Origin: Anaerolineae bacterium
GTDB taxonomy: Bacteria; Chloroflexota; Anaerolineae; Aggregatilineales; Phototrophicaceae
Assembly: GCA_022824365.1 (NCBI GenBank)
Contig: JAJEAA010000021.1
Location: 1-64,000, forward strand
Direction: 5' to 3'
DNA length: 64,000 nt
Positions 27,426-36,388 of this stretch are shown here, one piece after another. Positions within the stretch are counted from its first letter, which is position 1. Every line of letters begins with the position of its first letter. The translations under genes and the position numbers were made by a program. The notes under the pieces were generated by a model. It did not search any database, was not told the DNA's origin, and saw nothing but the letters and a program-made list of their open reading frames with translations.

Positions 27426-28184
27426 TCAAGTACGCAGGTACGAAGCGCCGTTGACATCGACGATGGTCCCGGTGGTGAACTCGGCGCCTTCCGATGCCAG
27501 GAACAGGGCGACATGGGCGACCTCTTCCGGCTTGGCCACCCGGTTCAACGGCGATTGCCGGCGGATGTCATCGCCGTCGGGCCGCGCCAGCCGCTCGGCT
27601 GCCATATCCGTCTCCACGAAACCCGGCGCCACCGTGCCGATAAAGATATTGTGCGGCGCCAGTGATTTGGCCAGAGACTGCCCCAGGCTGTTCAGGCCCG
27701 CTTTGCTCGCGCCATAGGCCGGCGCGTCCGGCTCCCCGCGGAAAGCGCCTCGCGACGAGATGTTGACGATGCGTCCGCCGCCCTGCCGGATCATGTGCTG
27801 CGCGGCGCAGTAGGCGGCGTTGGCCGCGCCGAATAGATTCACGCCCACAATCCGCGGAAAATAGGCCGCCCATTCTTCATAGCTCGCTTCGGTCAGCGGC
27901 AACTCCTCGTAGATGCCGGCGTTATTGACCAGGATGTCCAGCCGGCCCATGCGCTCGGCGACCGCGTCCACCATTTGCTTGACCGCCGCCGCGTCAGCCA
28001 TGTCGGCTTGCGCGATGATATGTCCCTCGCCGTCCAACTGCCGCTCTGTCGCTTGAGCCGCCGCCAGATCCCGGCGATAATGCACGGCCACCCGGGCGCC
28101 CCGCGCGGCAAAGGCCCGGGCGATCTCGCGCCCGATGCCCCGTGACCCGCCTGTGACCAAAACTACTCTGCCGTCAAATCGCAT
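27426..28184 (-). CDS. Classical SDR oxidoreductase (FabG-like)
   Basis: This protein has 252 aa. It shows the Rossmann TGGSRGIG motif near residue 12, LVNNAGIYEE, the catalytic Ser in NISSRG, and YGASK with catalytic Tyr and Lys, followed by GTVAPGFVETDM. It is typical of NAD(P)H-dependent 3-oxoacyl or sugar reductases. The specific substrate is unknown. It forms a two-gene unit with the GNAT gene downstream. Confidence 0.92.
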   Translation of the reverse strand: MRFDGRVVLVTGGSRGIGREIARAFAARGARVAVHYRRDLAAAQATERQLDGEGHIIAQADMADAAAVKQMVDAVAERMGRLDILVNNAGIYEELPLTEASYEEWAAYFPRIVGVNLFGAANAAYCAAQHMIRQGGGRIVNISSRGAFRGEPDAPAYGASKAGLNSLGQSLAKSLAPHNIFIGTVAPGFVETDMAAERLARPDGDDIRRQSPLNRVAKPEEVAHVALFLASEGAEFTTGTIVDVNGASYLRT

Positions 28185-28235
28185 GGATTCATCCTGACGC
28201 CGGTTCTTGCTGTCTCAACTTTGCGAAATTCGTAG

Positions 28236-28256
28236 GGGCGACTCTGTGAGTCGCCC
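28236..28256. repeat. Small palindromic dispersed-type repeat
   Basis: GGGCGACTC-TGT-GAGTCGCCC is a perfect 9-bp inverted repeat, preceded by CGTAG. It resembles the GTAGGGGCGA...TCGCCC family of intergenic palindromes seen in several bacterial genomes. No T-tract follows, so it is unlikely to be a simple terminator. Confidence 0.5.
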
Positions 28257-28386
28257 GCAAACTGCCATTTCTACTGCCGACATAAATTGTCCGACAAACC
28301 TGCGCCCTCTCTGATGCTTCGGATGCTCGCCATATAGATGGCGAAAAGGGGGCAGACTGTGAGTGAATCGCGCTTGAAGCTGGCTC

Positions 28387-30396
28387 CTAGTAACAATTCC
28401 TGCCCGAAAACGCGAGATAGTCCTTGCTCAGCCAGCCTACAATCCCGTAATAGTTGACGCGGTAGAAGAAGGTGCCGCGCTTGTCGGCATTCAGCGCCGC
28501 ATCCTTCAGCACATTGCCAATCTTCGCCGCGTCGCTTGATGCGCCCTCGCGCAGGTTGAGGATGTCCGTCGCGGTGACGGTGCAGCCGCTGAGGTCCCAT
28601 ACCGGTTCGTCAACGGCGCCGGAAGTGAAGAATTCCAGCGGCATGTAGACTGCCGCGCCCTCGCGATCTACTGAGGCGCATTGTTTGTCGCCATCGGGAT
28701 ATGTCCGCAGCGGCACGATATTGCGGGGCGAATTGGCTGCGTCCAACAAGACGATAGCGCCGGAGCTATGCAGGAAACAGACGGTTACCGGCGTCGCTAC
28801 CTGTCCGTAAAGGTCGACGGCATAGAGCGCCCCGCCATTGACCAGCGTTTGATTGTTTACGCCAGCCCAATCGAGCATGGTGCAGTTGAGGCTTGGCGTA
28901 GCGCCGTCCACGATAATATGACCCGGCAGGTCGCCGCAGTTCGATGTCGTCGGCGTCGGTTGCAACTCTTCTCCCTCTTCCTCATCGCCATCGTCGGACG
29001 AACCGTCGCTGCCGCCGCCAGCGCCTGGGCTAAGCGCCGCCTGAGCGCTCTGAATTTGGAAGCTGAAGACGCCGGGCTGGTATTCAGCCGCGCCTATATC
29101 GCATAACTCAGGCCGGCGATCAATCCCTCGCTGATCGAGCGGCGAGCAATGCTCGGCTGCCGCCGCGTCAATCGCCGGGCTGTCCTCTTGCGGCAAGTAA
29201 TACATGGGCAAGCCAGCCAATAGCAGCAAATTGGGATCAGCCGTCGAGCCATCGTGGTTGCAGGAGTTATCCCGGATGATATTGCCGAGATTGGCATTCA
29301 GCGAACCGACGCAATCGCCGCCCGTGTTATCGCTCAAAATACTGTTGTACAGTTGCAGCACTGACGCGTCTACGATGCCGCCGCCGTTCTGGGCAGTGTT
29401 GCCGACAACCGTAACGTGCTTTAGAACGCTCTCGCCTGCGTTGTAGATGCCGCCGCCGTCGACGCTGGCGCTGTTGCCGCTGATTGTCGAGTTGCTTATT
29501 GCCGCGCTGCCGCTGGCGATGTAGATGCCACCGCCGTCCTCCGGCGACGAATTGCTGTCCACCCCGCTCCTGTCAACAACCAGACTGCTGGATTCGCCCG
29601 CGAAATAAAGGCCGCCGCCGTATGTACCGGCCGCCTCTGGCAAGTCTGCTTCTTCGGGCGCCTCGGTCGGCTCAACCTGATCCGCGCTTTCAGTTTGGCT
29701 CTCTACTTCATCATCGGTCGCGGTTTGCGCATCGCCGTCACCGTTGCCTTCTTCGGTCTGGTCATCGTCCTCGACAACTTCTACCGGCGGATAATCTTCC
29801 GCCGACGCCTCGGTGGCATTGCCGCTTATCACGCTGTCTGTCAGGGTGACATCGCTGTCGAAGGCGTAGATGCCGCCGCCGAGTCCTCTTGCGCCGCTGT
29901 CTCGCACGACGCTGTTGTTAAGCGTGAGCGCCGCGCCCGTTACTGAGATTGCGCCGCCGTTGCCTATGCTGAAACCGTTGGTCATAGTTAGATCATTGAC
30001 GGTTAGCGAGCCAAGCGTCACGTTGAAAACCTGATTGCCGCCGCCATTGACGCTAAAGCCCTTGCCTTCAATCACGATGTGCGAACTGACTGCCAAAGTC
30101 GCGTCCAGCGCGATCATGTTCTCGTTGGCGCCAGTAATGTCGATGGTAACGGTGTCCAGCCCGGGGATGATCTCGTCTTCGGTTTGGCTCTCGCTCTCAT
30201 CATCAATGCCGTCGCCCGCTTCGCAATCCATCATTGGCTCAACCATATCTTCGCCGTTTGCCGAACGAATGGCGTTCGCCAAGCTGCAATCGGCGTCCAC
30301 AGTAATGTCCGCCGCCAGAATCTGCCCGATCGGCAGCAGCATCAGCGCGATCGTCAGAATGAGATATCTCGCGGGAATTATAGCTCTAGTCTTCAC
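28387..30396 (-). CDS. Secreted beta-helix protein with Cys module and SH3-like tail
   Basis: This protein has 669 aa. The signal peptide ends at ILAAD. Then CSLANAIRSANG begins a choice-of-anchor-Q-type parallel beta-helix with repeated GG(G/A)I(Y/S) turns (GGAISVTGAALTLNNS, GGGIYIASGSAAISNS), an acidic insert near residues 205-255, and the closing SPAIDAAAAEHC/DQRGIDRRP/CDIGAAEYQPG. A Pro/Asp/Gly linker leads to a Cys module (VCFLHSSGAIVLLDAANSPRN) homologous to the two secreted paralogs at 1-1711, and a final SH3-like domain (CTVTATDILNLREGAS, GWLSKDYLAFSG). It is predicted to be cell-surface or secreted. No enzyme motif is seen. Confidence 0.87.
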   Translation of the reverse strand: MKTRAIIPARYLILTIALMLLPIGQILAADITVDADCSLANAIRSANGEDMVEPMMDCEAGDGIDDESESQTEDEIIPGLDTVTIDITGANENMIALDATLAVSSHIVIEGKGFSVNGGGNQVFNVTLGSLTVNDLTMTNGFSIGNGGAISVTGAALTLNNSVVRDSGARGLGGGIYAFDSDVTLTDSVISGNATEASAEDYPPVEVVEDDDQTEEGNGDGDAQTATDDEVESQTESADQVEPTEAPEEADLPEAAGTYGGGLYFAGESSSLVVDRSGVDSNSSPEDGGGIYIASGSAAISNSTISGNSASVDGGGIYNAGESVLKHVTVVGNTAQNGGGIVDASVLQLYNSILSDNTGGDCVGSLNANLGNIIRDNSCNHDGSTADPNLLLLAGLPMYYLPQEDSPAIDAAAAEHCSPLDQRGIDRRPELCDIGAAEYQPGVFSFQIQSAQAALSPGAGGGSDGSSDDGDEEEGEELQPTPTTSNCGDLPGHIIVDGATPSLNCTMLDWAGVNNQTLVNGGALYAVDLYGQVATPVTVCFLHSSGAIVLLDAANSPRNIVPLRTYPDGDKQCASVDREGAAVYMPLEFFTSGAVDEPVWDLSGCTVTATDILNLREGASSDAAKIGNVLKDAALNADKRGTFFYRVNYYGIVGWLSKDYLAFSGRNCY

Positions 30397-30647
30397 AGTT
30401 GGTTCCTATCCTTAACTTCGGCAAAAAACTGACGCGAGACCGGCTGGCGCAGCCGCTCAGCGGAACACACTGAAGTCAATTGCCTGCCGCGAGGTCGATG
30501 TTAATGCAAGTTATTAGTCTATGCGACGGGACTATGACCACCTTCATTTAAGTACGATTCCGCATATCGCACAAACGCGACAGCCACTTTTACAGCGTGG
30601 AAGTTCTGGAGTATTTCAAGTTGGAGAGTGGAAAATAAGCCCGCGCT

Positions 30648-31226
30648 TCAGTTGGCGTCCGCCATTTTGTGGATGAGCGCCAGCGTCATTCTCGCGTCGT
30701 CAAGCGCGTCATGCGCCCGCCGGATCTCGATGCCTTCTTGCCGCGCGGCATTGCCCAGCTTATGCCATACGTAGTTGCGCCCGTTACTCTTGCGCAGACC
30801 CTTGAAACGGGCATATTGCTGCATGGCGCAATTGAGCTTGCCGATGCGCACAGGCGGCAACCTATAGCGCGCCGTCGTTTGCTGCAGCATGCGCCAATCG
30901 AAATCCATGTTGTAGGCGACCACCGCCTGGCCCGCCAACAGCGCCGATAGCTTGCTATAAACTCGCGCGAAGCTGGGCGCTCCGGACACGTCCCCATCGC
31001 TGATGCCATGCACCGCCGCGGCCCCGCGACCAATCGGTATCGTCGGCTTGATCATCTGGTTCATCAAGGCGACGCCATCGCGGTCGACGATGCCGATCTG
31101 CACGATTTCGTCCTCATTGCCCAAGCCGGTCGTCTCCGTATCCAGGACATAAAAGGGGTGCGCCAACAAGTTCCGCGCCCACTGTATCGATTGCCGTCGA
31201 TGCGCCGGGTGAAAATGCCTTGTCAT
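30648..31226 (-). CDS. DnaQ-like 3'-5' exonuclease (DEDDh)
   Basis: This protein has 192 aa. The DEDDh residues are visible: Asp29 and Glu31 in YVLDTETTG, Asp in the YNMDFDWRML motif (108/110), His172 and Asp177 in RAHDALDDARMT. It is a stand-alone proofreading-type nuclease similar to the DNA polymerase III epsilon exonuclease domain, and could trim DNA or RNA 3' ends. It has no polymerase-binding tail. It is monocistronic on the minus strand. Confidence 0.9.
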   Translation of the reverse strand: MTRHFHPAHRRQSIQWARNLLAHPFYVLDTETTGLGNEDEIVQIGIVDRDGVALMNQMIKPTIPIGRGAAAVHGISDGDVSGAPSFARVYSKLSALLAGQAVVAYNMDFDWRMLQQTTARYRLPPVRIGKLNCAMQQYARFKGLRKSNGRNYVWHKLGNAARQEGIEIRRAHDALDDARMTLALIHKMADAN

Positions 31227-31577
31227 GGCTCGCGATTCCTAGGCTCCATCAACCGCCGATTATAACACAGCCGCGGCGTCAATACGGCGCGAAGCCCTTC
31301 CGCTCCCAGAGCAATCGCCTCAAATTATTTTCAACACAAAGACGCTAAAGGACACAAAGTTTAAGTTTGAAATGGCTCTTCGCTTCTTCAAAAGGCAGCA
31401 AAATGGTCTTTGGGCCTGCTGCTGAATATCGCTTTGGAGCAATTAATAGTTCGATGTAAAGGGCTTTCCTCTGTGCTCTCTGTGTCCTCTATGGTTAAAT
31501 TTCAGTTTGATTTTCTCGTCGCGGCGAATGTCGATTTTTAAGCGGTTGCTCTGCTTCGGCTCCCCACCGCCAGGCGC
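31227..31577. other. Intergenic region with degenerate repeat sequence
   Basis: No gene is supported here. The region holds the segment CACAAAGACGCTAAAGGACA (from 31335) and a related inverted form at 31468-31503, both of the widespread 'TTTGTGT CCTTTGTG' intergenic type. Confidence 0.5.
31468..31503. repeat. CCTCTGTGnTCTCTGTGTCC-type dispersed intergenic repeat
   Basis: The sequence is a CTCTGTG/CTCTGTGTCCTCTATGG ladder followed by TTAAATTT. On the minus strand it would read NHRGHREHRG, the familiar spurious peptide of this widespread intergenic repeat. It is not a gene. Confidence 0.6.
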
Positions 31578-31606
31578 TTGCGGATCGCCTGAAGATGTGA
31601 TATGCT
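31578..31606 (+). promoter_or_regulatory. Promoter of the small structured transcript
   Basis: -35 TTGCGG (31578-31583) and -10 TATGCT (31601-31606) have an ideal 17-nt spacer, with a TGA extension giving TGATATGCT. The predicted start is near 31613. Confidence 0.6.
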
Positions 31607-31644
31607 TGTCGCATCGTCGGACGAGTAAAGGAGGTGATTTGATC

Positions 31645-31674
31645 ATGTTAGGTTCTAAGGGGGCTACCCTCTAG
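31645..31674 (+). CDS. Nine-residue ORF with perfect Shine-Dalgarno
   Basis: ATG at 31645 opens MLGSKGATL followed by TAG. AAAGGAGGTGAT (31627-31638) is complementary over 12 nt to the usual 16S rRNA 3' end, which is exceptional and indicates selection for translation. The last codons and stop overlap one strand of an alternative RNA helix, so ribosome position could steer folding. It could be a leader peptide, a signal peptide or a microprotein. No function can be assigned. Confidence 0.5.
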   Translation: MLGSKGATL

Positions 31675-31764
31675 CAGATTCACACCTCTAGGTTTCACCA
31701 CTTACGTGAACTCCGTTAGGGGGTGAACCCGAAAACCGCAAGACTGTAAGTTTGACAGTCGAGG

Positions 31765-31801
31765 GACCGCAGACTAATCCTCTGCGGTCTCTTTACTTTT
31801 T
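31765..31801 (+). terminator. Intrinsic terminator of the small structured transcript
   Basis: GACCGCAGA (31765-31773) and TCTGCGGTC (31781-31789) form a perfect 9-bp stem around a 7-nt loop, followed by TCTTTACTTTTT. It overlaps the 3' end of the convergent GNAT gene. Confidence 0.85.
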
Positions 31802-32350
31802 CGGGAGGCATTGCCTTTCATAATCCTCGCGCAGGATGGCATACCAGTGCGCGTCTTTGAAACGATCGCGATGCCAGAAAGCTTGCCGCCGCACCGCTTC
31901 AAAGCTCATATTCGCCTTCTGCATCACGCGGCCCGAGGCGGTGTTGCTTGCAAAATGCCCCGCTTCTATCCGGTTGAGCTTCAGCGTCTCAAAGCCAAAT
32001 TCAATTAACAGCCGCAATGCCGTTGTCGCCAGCCCGCGCCCCCAAAACGGCTTGCCAATCCAATAGCCAACCTCAGCGCGAAAATGATCCTGGACCGGAT
32101 GCAGCCCCATGCAGCCGGCGAAACAGTCGCTGCGCTTTTCGATGATGCCGAATACATAAGCCTCGTCCTTGGACCAAAGCTCCCGCCTCGTCCGGACGAA
32201 TTCATCCGCCGCTTCCGGCGGGTAAGGCGAGGGCACAAAGGTATTGTCCGCGATCTCCTTCGCCCTAGCTAGCGCGAGGATATCCGCCGCGTCGCGTGTT
32301 TCCAGCGGACGCATGAACAGCGCTTCGCCCTGCAAAACCAGGTCTTTCAT
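31793..32350 (-). CDS. GNAT-family N-acetyltransferase (RimJ/RimL type)
   Basis: This protein has 185 aa. The N-terminus LFMRPLETRDAADILALA is followed by FAGCMGLHPVQDHFRAEVGYWIG, the acetyl-CoA loop KPFWGRGLATTALRLLIEFGF, and the NRIEAGHFASNTASGRVMQKANM segment typical of ribosomal-protein-type acetyltransferases. Its substrate is unknown. It is distinct in sequence from the GNAT gene at 26850. The 3' end overlaps the terminator of the convergent small transcript. Confidence 0.9.
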   Translation of the reverse strand: MKDLVLQGEALFMRPLETRDAADILALARAKEIADNTFVPSPYPPEAADEFVRTRRELWSKDEAYVFGIIEKRSDCFAGCMGLHPVQDHFRAEVGYWIGKPFWGRGLATTALRLLIEFGFETLKLNRIEAGHFASNTASGRVMQKANMSFEAVRRQAFWHRDRFKDAHWYAILREDYERQCLPKK

Positions 32351-32416
32351 ATTCCCGTCCTCAAAGGCTGCGTATCGCGAGCTGATTCAACTCTACTGTC
32401 TTTCGAGCGCTAGCTG

Positions 32417-33628
32417 CTATTGCGCTGCCCTACATTCCAGAACGTTGCCGCTGTCCGCCTCGCGGCTCTCAAGCGTCAGCGGAATCTCCAGCGTATCGCG
32501 ATCGCGGATAATCAGCAATTCGACCTCGTCGCCCGGCCGGGTCTGCTGCACCAGGTAGGTCACCAGGCCGTCCAGGTTGTCGAAATGATAATCGTTGATG
32601 GCGACGATCACATCGCCGCCGGCGCAGACTTCTTCCCCGCGCACATCAACAAGCGTATCGCCGCCGCGCAAACCGGCTCTGTCGGCGGGCGAACCAGCCG
32701 TGACGCCGCGCAGCAGCACGCCGCGCTCCACCGGTAAATCCAGCGTCTCGCTCAAACCGGCCACGCCGTATCCGCCATCCTCTCGCATGACCGATATGCC
32801 CATCCAGGAATAATCGACGCGGCCCCGTTCGATCAGATCCGGTATCACGCGCCGCATCGTGTCGGCCGGCACAGCGAAACCGATACCCTGAAAGGAGCCG
32901 TTGTCGGACCGGATCGCTGTGGTGATGCCGATGACCAAGCCGCGCGAGTCAAGCAGCGGTCCGCCGGAATTGCCCGGGTTGATCGTGGCGTCTATTTGAA
33001 TGATGGACGGATTGTCGAAACCCGGCGCCGCCCCCGCGTCCACTAGCTCAGCCGAAGGCAGGGTGCGCCCCAGCCCGCTGATGATGCCGATGGTCATGGA
33101 GCTGCTCAAGCCAAAAGGATTGCCGATGACGATGCCGCGCTGCCCCACCTTGACTGCGGCCGAGTCCCCGATTCTCAGTGGATACAGACGCTCCGGATCA
33201 GCTTGAATCTTCAATGCGGCCAGGTCGCTGAAGCTGTCCAGCCCCCGCGCTTCCGCCGGCAATACGAAAGCGTTCTCCAAAGTAACCGTGATGCTGTCCA
33301 CCGCGCTGACCAGATGCGCATTCGTGATGACATGGCCCTCGCGGTCATAGACGAAGCCGGATCCGCGCCGCGTATCGCTCGCCTGGCCATCCGCGTCGAA
33401 AATCACCGCCTCGATGTTCACCACTGACGGGCTTGCCCGCTCGTAGATATTGCTCAGCAGCAGATATTCCGCATCGGCGGCGCTGATGACTTCCTCCGGC
33501 AAAGCGGTCGGCGGCATCGCCGTCGGCGGGTCGGATTCCCTGTCCGCGCCCGTCAGTCGCGATTCGCTGTTGAAGCTGCAGGCCGCCAGCAAGACAAGAC
33601 TGATTATTGGCAGGAGAATGGTGCGCAT
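32417..33628 (-). CDS. HtrA/DegP-like serine protease lipoprotein (S1C)
   Basis: This protein has 403 aa from ATG 33628, chosen because it starts a lipoprotein signal with lipobox LLAAC (Cys17); an upstream GTG at 33652 would disrupt it. The trypsin fold has catalytic His105 (ITNAHLV), Asp135 (SDLAALKI) and Ser221 (NPGNSGGPL). A C-terminal PDZ domain follows (GVLLRGVTAGSPADRAGLRG, DVIVAINDY). It degrades misfolded proteins on the outer face of the cytoplasmic membrane. Confidence 0.94.
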   Translation of the reverse strand: MRTILLPIISLVLLAACSFNSESRLTGADRESDPPTAMPPTALPEEVISAADAEYLLLSNIYERASPSVVNIEAVIFDADGQASDTRRGSGFVYDREGHVITNAHLVSAVDSITVTLENAFVLPAEARGLDSFSDLAALKIQADPERLYPLRIGDSAAVKVGQRGIVIGNPFGLSSSMTIGIISGLGRTLPSAELVDAGAAPGFDNPSIIQIDATINPGNSGGPLLDSRGLVIGITTAIRSDNGSFQGIGFAVPADTMRRVIPDLIERGRVDYSWMGISVMREDGGYGVAGLSETLDLPVERGVLLRGVTAGSPADRAGLRGGDTLVDVRGEEVCAGGDVIVAINDYHFDNLDGLVTYLVQQTRPGDEVELLIIRDRDTLEIPLTLESREADSGNVLECRAAQ

Positions 33629-33814
33629 CGGAATAACTCTATAGCCAGCCACCGCCTACATTGTAACAGCACTACCTGCTGCCTGGCGCCGAGCGGCTTG
33701 TGTACTTCAGGCAAGCGTGGGGAAAACGCCTTGAATCACATCGCCGCCCGTTTGCAGTAATAGGGCAGGCGCCGCAATATGCCCGACCCGCGCCAGCGGC
33801 TAACGCTCTTTTAT

Positions 33815-34684
33815 CTAGCTCAAGCTATCGCGCAGCTTTTCCGCCTGTTCTCGCTGCTCCGCATTCAGCGCTTTGGGCACCGTGATGACGACTCGCGCGA
33901 ACAGGTCCCCGGCCGCATCGCCCTGACGCAGCTTGGGCATGCCCTTGCCAGCCAGGCGCAGCTTCTGTCCCGATTGCGTTCCCGGCCGAATCTTCAGCCG
34001 CAGCGGCCGGTTCAAGGTCGGCGCCTCGACCTCGCCGCCCAGCATAGCCGTGAAAGCATCAACTTTGACATCCACCAGGAGGTCGTCGCCCTGCCGTTCA
34101 AATACGGGGTCATCGCTGACATTCACCACCAGGTAAAGATGGCCCGCGCTGCCGCCGTTGATGCCGGGCTGCCCCTCGCCAGCCAGCCGCACTTTCGTGC
34201 CGGTTGCCGCGCCCTTGGGGATTTGCACTGTGATATCCCGCCCGGCCTTGCTGACGATCCGCTGTGTCCCCTCGTATGCCTCGCGCAGGCTTATCGAGAC
34301 TTCTTGTTCGATATCTTGTCCCGCCCGCGGGAAATTCCTGTTGCCCTGGAAGCCGCCGCGCCGGCCCCCGCCGCCAAAGAAGTTTTCGAAGATATCCGAC
34401 ACATCGGTGAAGTGGACATCGCCGCCATCGGCGAAAGGTCCTTGCCCGTTAAATCCTTGGTACTGCTGCCAGTTTTCCCCAAAGCGATTGTATGCCGAGC
34501 GTTTCTCCTCATCGCTCAGCACTCCATAAGCCTCATTCACTTCCTTGAAGCGCGCCTCCGCCGTCGGATTGTCGGGATTGGCGTCGGGATGATATTGCTT
34601 CGCCTTTTGGCGAAAAGCTTTTTTGATCTCGTCATCGCTGGCGTCGCGCGATACGCCAAGCACATTGTAGTAATCTCTGCTCAT
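33815..34684 (-). CDS. DnaJ-class co-chaperone (CbpA-like, no zinc finger)
   Basis: This protein has 289 aa from ATG 34684, with AAGGAC upstream; an ATG four codons earlier lacks an RBS. The J-domain carries the HPD tripeptide ([10 protein letters not shown]), followed by a Gly/Phe-rich region ([13 protein letters not shown]). The C-terminal substrate-binding domains ([39 protein letters not shown]) follow directly, without the four CxxCxGxG zinc repeats of true DnaJ. It would stimulate DnaK and deliver clients. Confidence 0.94.
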   Translation of the reverse strand: MSRDYYNVLGVSRDASDDEIKKAFRQKAKQYHPDANPDNPTAEARFKEVNEAYGVLSDEEKRSAYNRFGENWQQYQGFNGQGPFADGGDVHFTDVSDIFENFFGGGGRRGGFQGNRNFPRAGQDIEQEVSISLREAYEGTQRIVSKAGRDITVQIPKGAATGTKVRLAGEGQPGINGGSAGHLYLVVNVSDDPVFERQGDDLLVDVKVDAFTAMLGGEVEAPTLNRPLRLKIRPGTQSGQKLRLAGKGMPKLRQGDAAGDLFARVVITVPKALNAEQREQAEKLRDSLS

Positions 34685-34937
34685 GTCCTTGTCCATTCAG
34701 GTCGCGCCTTAGACGCCTATTGTAAGGCTTGCGACTCAGCCGGTCAATCGAAGCCCCGCCGCGCGCCTTCTGCGGATGGGCGGTTTCCAGCGCTCCCAAC
34801 ATATATTACCGGCAGAATGTTAGATTGACGTAGGTGACAAGCCGCCAAATATCCTGGCGTCCTTCTGTGTTATGATATGACCACTTATGGCAGGCGCCGG
34901 TTCCCCACGTTGCCGCGCGCCTTTTGAGGGCGGATTC

Positions 34938-35630
34938 ATGAGCAAGCGGAACATCCCCAGGGGGTCATCGCAGTCCGTTGAGGATTTCCTCAAGGCCATC
35001 TATCGCTTGCAGCGCGCTGCCGATCGCGTCTCCACCAGCGCCTTGGCGGAGGCATTGAACATCAGCGCGCCGGCTGTGACGGATATGGCGCAGCGGCTGG
35101 TGGAAGAGGGCGCCGTCGATTATGTGAAGTATCGCGGGGTCCGGCTCTCCGATCAAGGCGAGCGCATTGCTTTGAAGATGCTCCGCCGCCATCGCTTGAT
35201 AGAAGCCTATCTCGTCCAGGATCTCGGCTACGAATTGCATGAAGTGCATGACGAAGCCGAAGCCCTTGAGCATACCGTGTCCGATCGCTTCGTGGAGGCA
35301 ATATCGCGAAAGCTGAATGACCCAAGCTACGATCCGCACGGCGACCCCATCCCGGATATGGCCGGCGTGATGCCAGTGCGCGATCTGCACCCGCTTTCGG
35401 ATCTCGCTTTGAACACGCCAGCCCGCATTCGGCGCTTCCTTATGGAAGACCCGGCCATGCTCCGCAATACGCAAGAGCGCGGCTTGGAGATCGGCAAGAC
35501 CCTCAAGGTTGTCGAACGCGATCAGTTTGACGGTCCCATCGTGGTGCTGGTGCATCCGCGCAACATGCAAACAATCGGCTTCAAAATGGCTTCCGCCATC
35601 CTGGTTGAATTTTCCGAGCCCTTGTGCTAA
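34938..35630 (+). CDS. DtxR/MntR-family metal-dependent repressor
   Basis: This protein has 230 aa from ATG 34938 (GAGGGCGGA upstream). The N-terminal winged helix-turn-helix (SVEDFLKAIYRLQ, LAEALNISAPAVTDMAQRL, VKYRGVRLSDQGER) is followed by the dimerisation and metal-binding domain (HRLIEAYLVQDLGY, VHDEAEALEHTVSDRF, DPHGDPIP) and a C-terminal FeoA/SH3-like domain (LNTPARIRRF onward). It represses metal-uptake genes when loaded with Fe(II) or Mn(II). The target genes are not in the window. Confidence 0.93.
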   Translation: MSKRNIPRGSSQSVEDFLKAIYRLQRAADRVSTSALAEALNISAPAVTDMAQRLVEEGAVDYVKYRGVRLSDQGERIALKMLRRHRLIEAYLVQDLGYELHEVHDEAEALEHTVSDRFVEAISRKLNDPSYDPHGDPIPDMAGVMPVRDLHPLSDLALNTPARIRRFLMEDPAMLRNTQERGLEIGKTLKVVERDQFDGPIVVLVHPRNMQTIGFKMASAILVEFSEPLC

Positions 35631-35795
35631 TATCCAATCCCCGTTTTCACGTTTATTGAGCGCGGATTCACCAAGTCTGAATCTCAGGTGAATAAAGGCT
35701 TAACATAAGCCTAACGCGCCCTTCAAGATTGCCGGCTATGCTGGCCGCCATTTGATGTGAATTCGGACAATAACGATGCTACAGGTCCTGCAAAT

Positions 35796-36278
35796 ATGTT
35801 AGCCGAGTTGAAGCCACTGAGCCGAGTCAATCAGCGTGTCAGAGCGATTCTCCTGACCGGCGATGATGCGGTTCTGCTAATTAAGCGGATAAAACCCAAC
35901 GGCGCCGCCTCTTATTGGGTAGCGCCGGGCGGCGGCGTCGAACACAACGATGCCGATCTGATCGCGACCCTCGAGCGCGAGCTCTACGAAGAATTGGGCG
36001 CGGTCGCCACGGTCATTGATACCGCCTTCGTCCTGGAACATTGGAAAGCGGGCAAACAGTTGGAAGAGCACTTCTTTGTTTGCCGCCTGCGCGATTATGA
36101 TCTCAGCAAGCGCTATGGTCCCGAATTCAGCGACCCCGCCAATGGCGAATACATCCCCGAGGCAGTCCCGCTTGATCCCTTTGAATTGCGCCGCATCAAC
36201 ATCAAGACGCCGGAACTGCGCGACTGGATGATCCGCAACTTGGATTATTTGCGCTCGCTCCAGCCAATGCCGCTCTAA
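35796..36278 (+). CDS. Nudix hydrolase
   Basis: This protein has 160 aa from ATG 35796; an in-frame GTG at 35757 would add 13 polar residues and neither start has a strong RBS. The Nudix box is recognisable (APGGGVE then RELYEELGA), with the catalytic REUxEE present. The upstream Glu of the canonical box is replaced by Ala next to an Asp. Substrate is a nucleoside-diphosphate-linked compound of unknown identity. Confidence 0.85.
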   Translation: MLAELKPLSRVNQRVRAILLTGDDAVLLIKRIKPNGAASYWVAPGGGVEHNDADLIATLERELYEELGAVATVIDTAFVLEHWKAGKQLEEHFFVCRLRDYDLSKRYGPEFSDPANGEYIPEAVPLDPFELRRINIKTPELRDWMIRNLDYLRSLQPMPL

Positions 36279-36388
36279 CTCGTCCTGGCGTCCGCCGCCG
36301 TCGACCTCCCGCCCCTCATCTCGAGAATTGCCGCTTTTCCGCCGCTGCATTATGATGTCCCCTGTTACGCGAGACAGGAGCGGCGACC

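Larger units (their letters stand above)
31613..31801 (+). ncRNA. Candidate structured small RNA / leader-peptide transcript, family unknown
   Basis: From the predicted start near 31613 to the terminator near 31801 the RNA is about 185 nt. It contains a 12-nt SD, a 9-residue ORF, and several pairings. CCCTCTAGC (31667-31675) and ACCTCTAGG (31684-31692) can both pair with GTTAGGGGGT (31715-31724). GGTTTCACC (31691-31699) can pair with GGTGAACC (31722-31729) or, in part, with GTGAA (31706-31710). GACTGT/ACAGTC (31742-31760) forms a hairpin. The mutually exclusive pairings look like an attenuation switch, but the next gene is convergent, so the transcript appears to stand alone. I do not recognise it as a known RNA family. 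Confidence 0.55.

Noticed and set aside
31443-31646. A 67-codon minus-strand ORF
   Set aside because: The peptide includes NHRGHREHRG, the known spurious translation of a widespread intergenic repeat.
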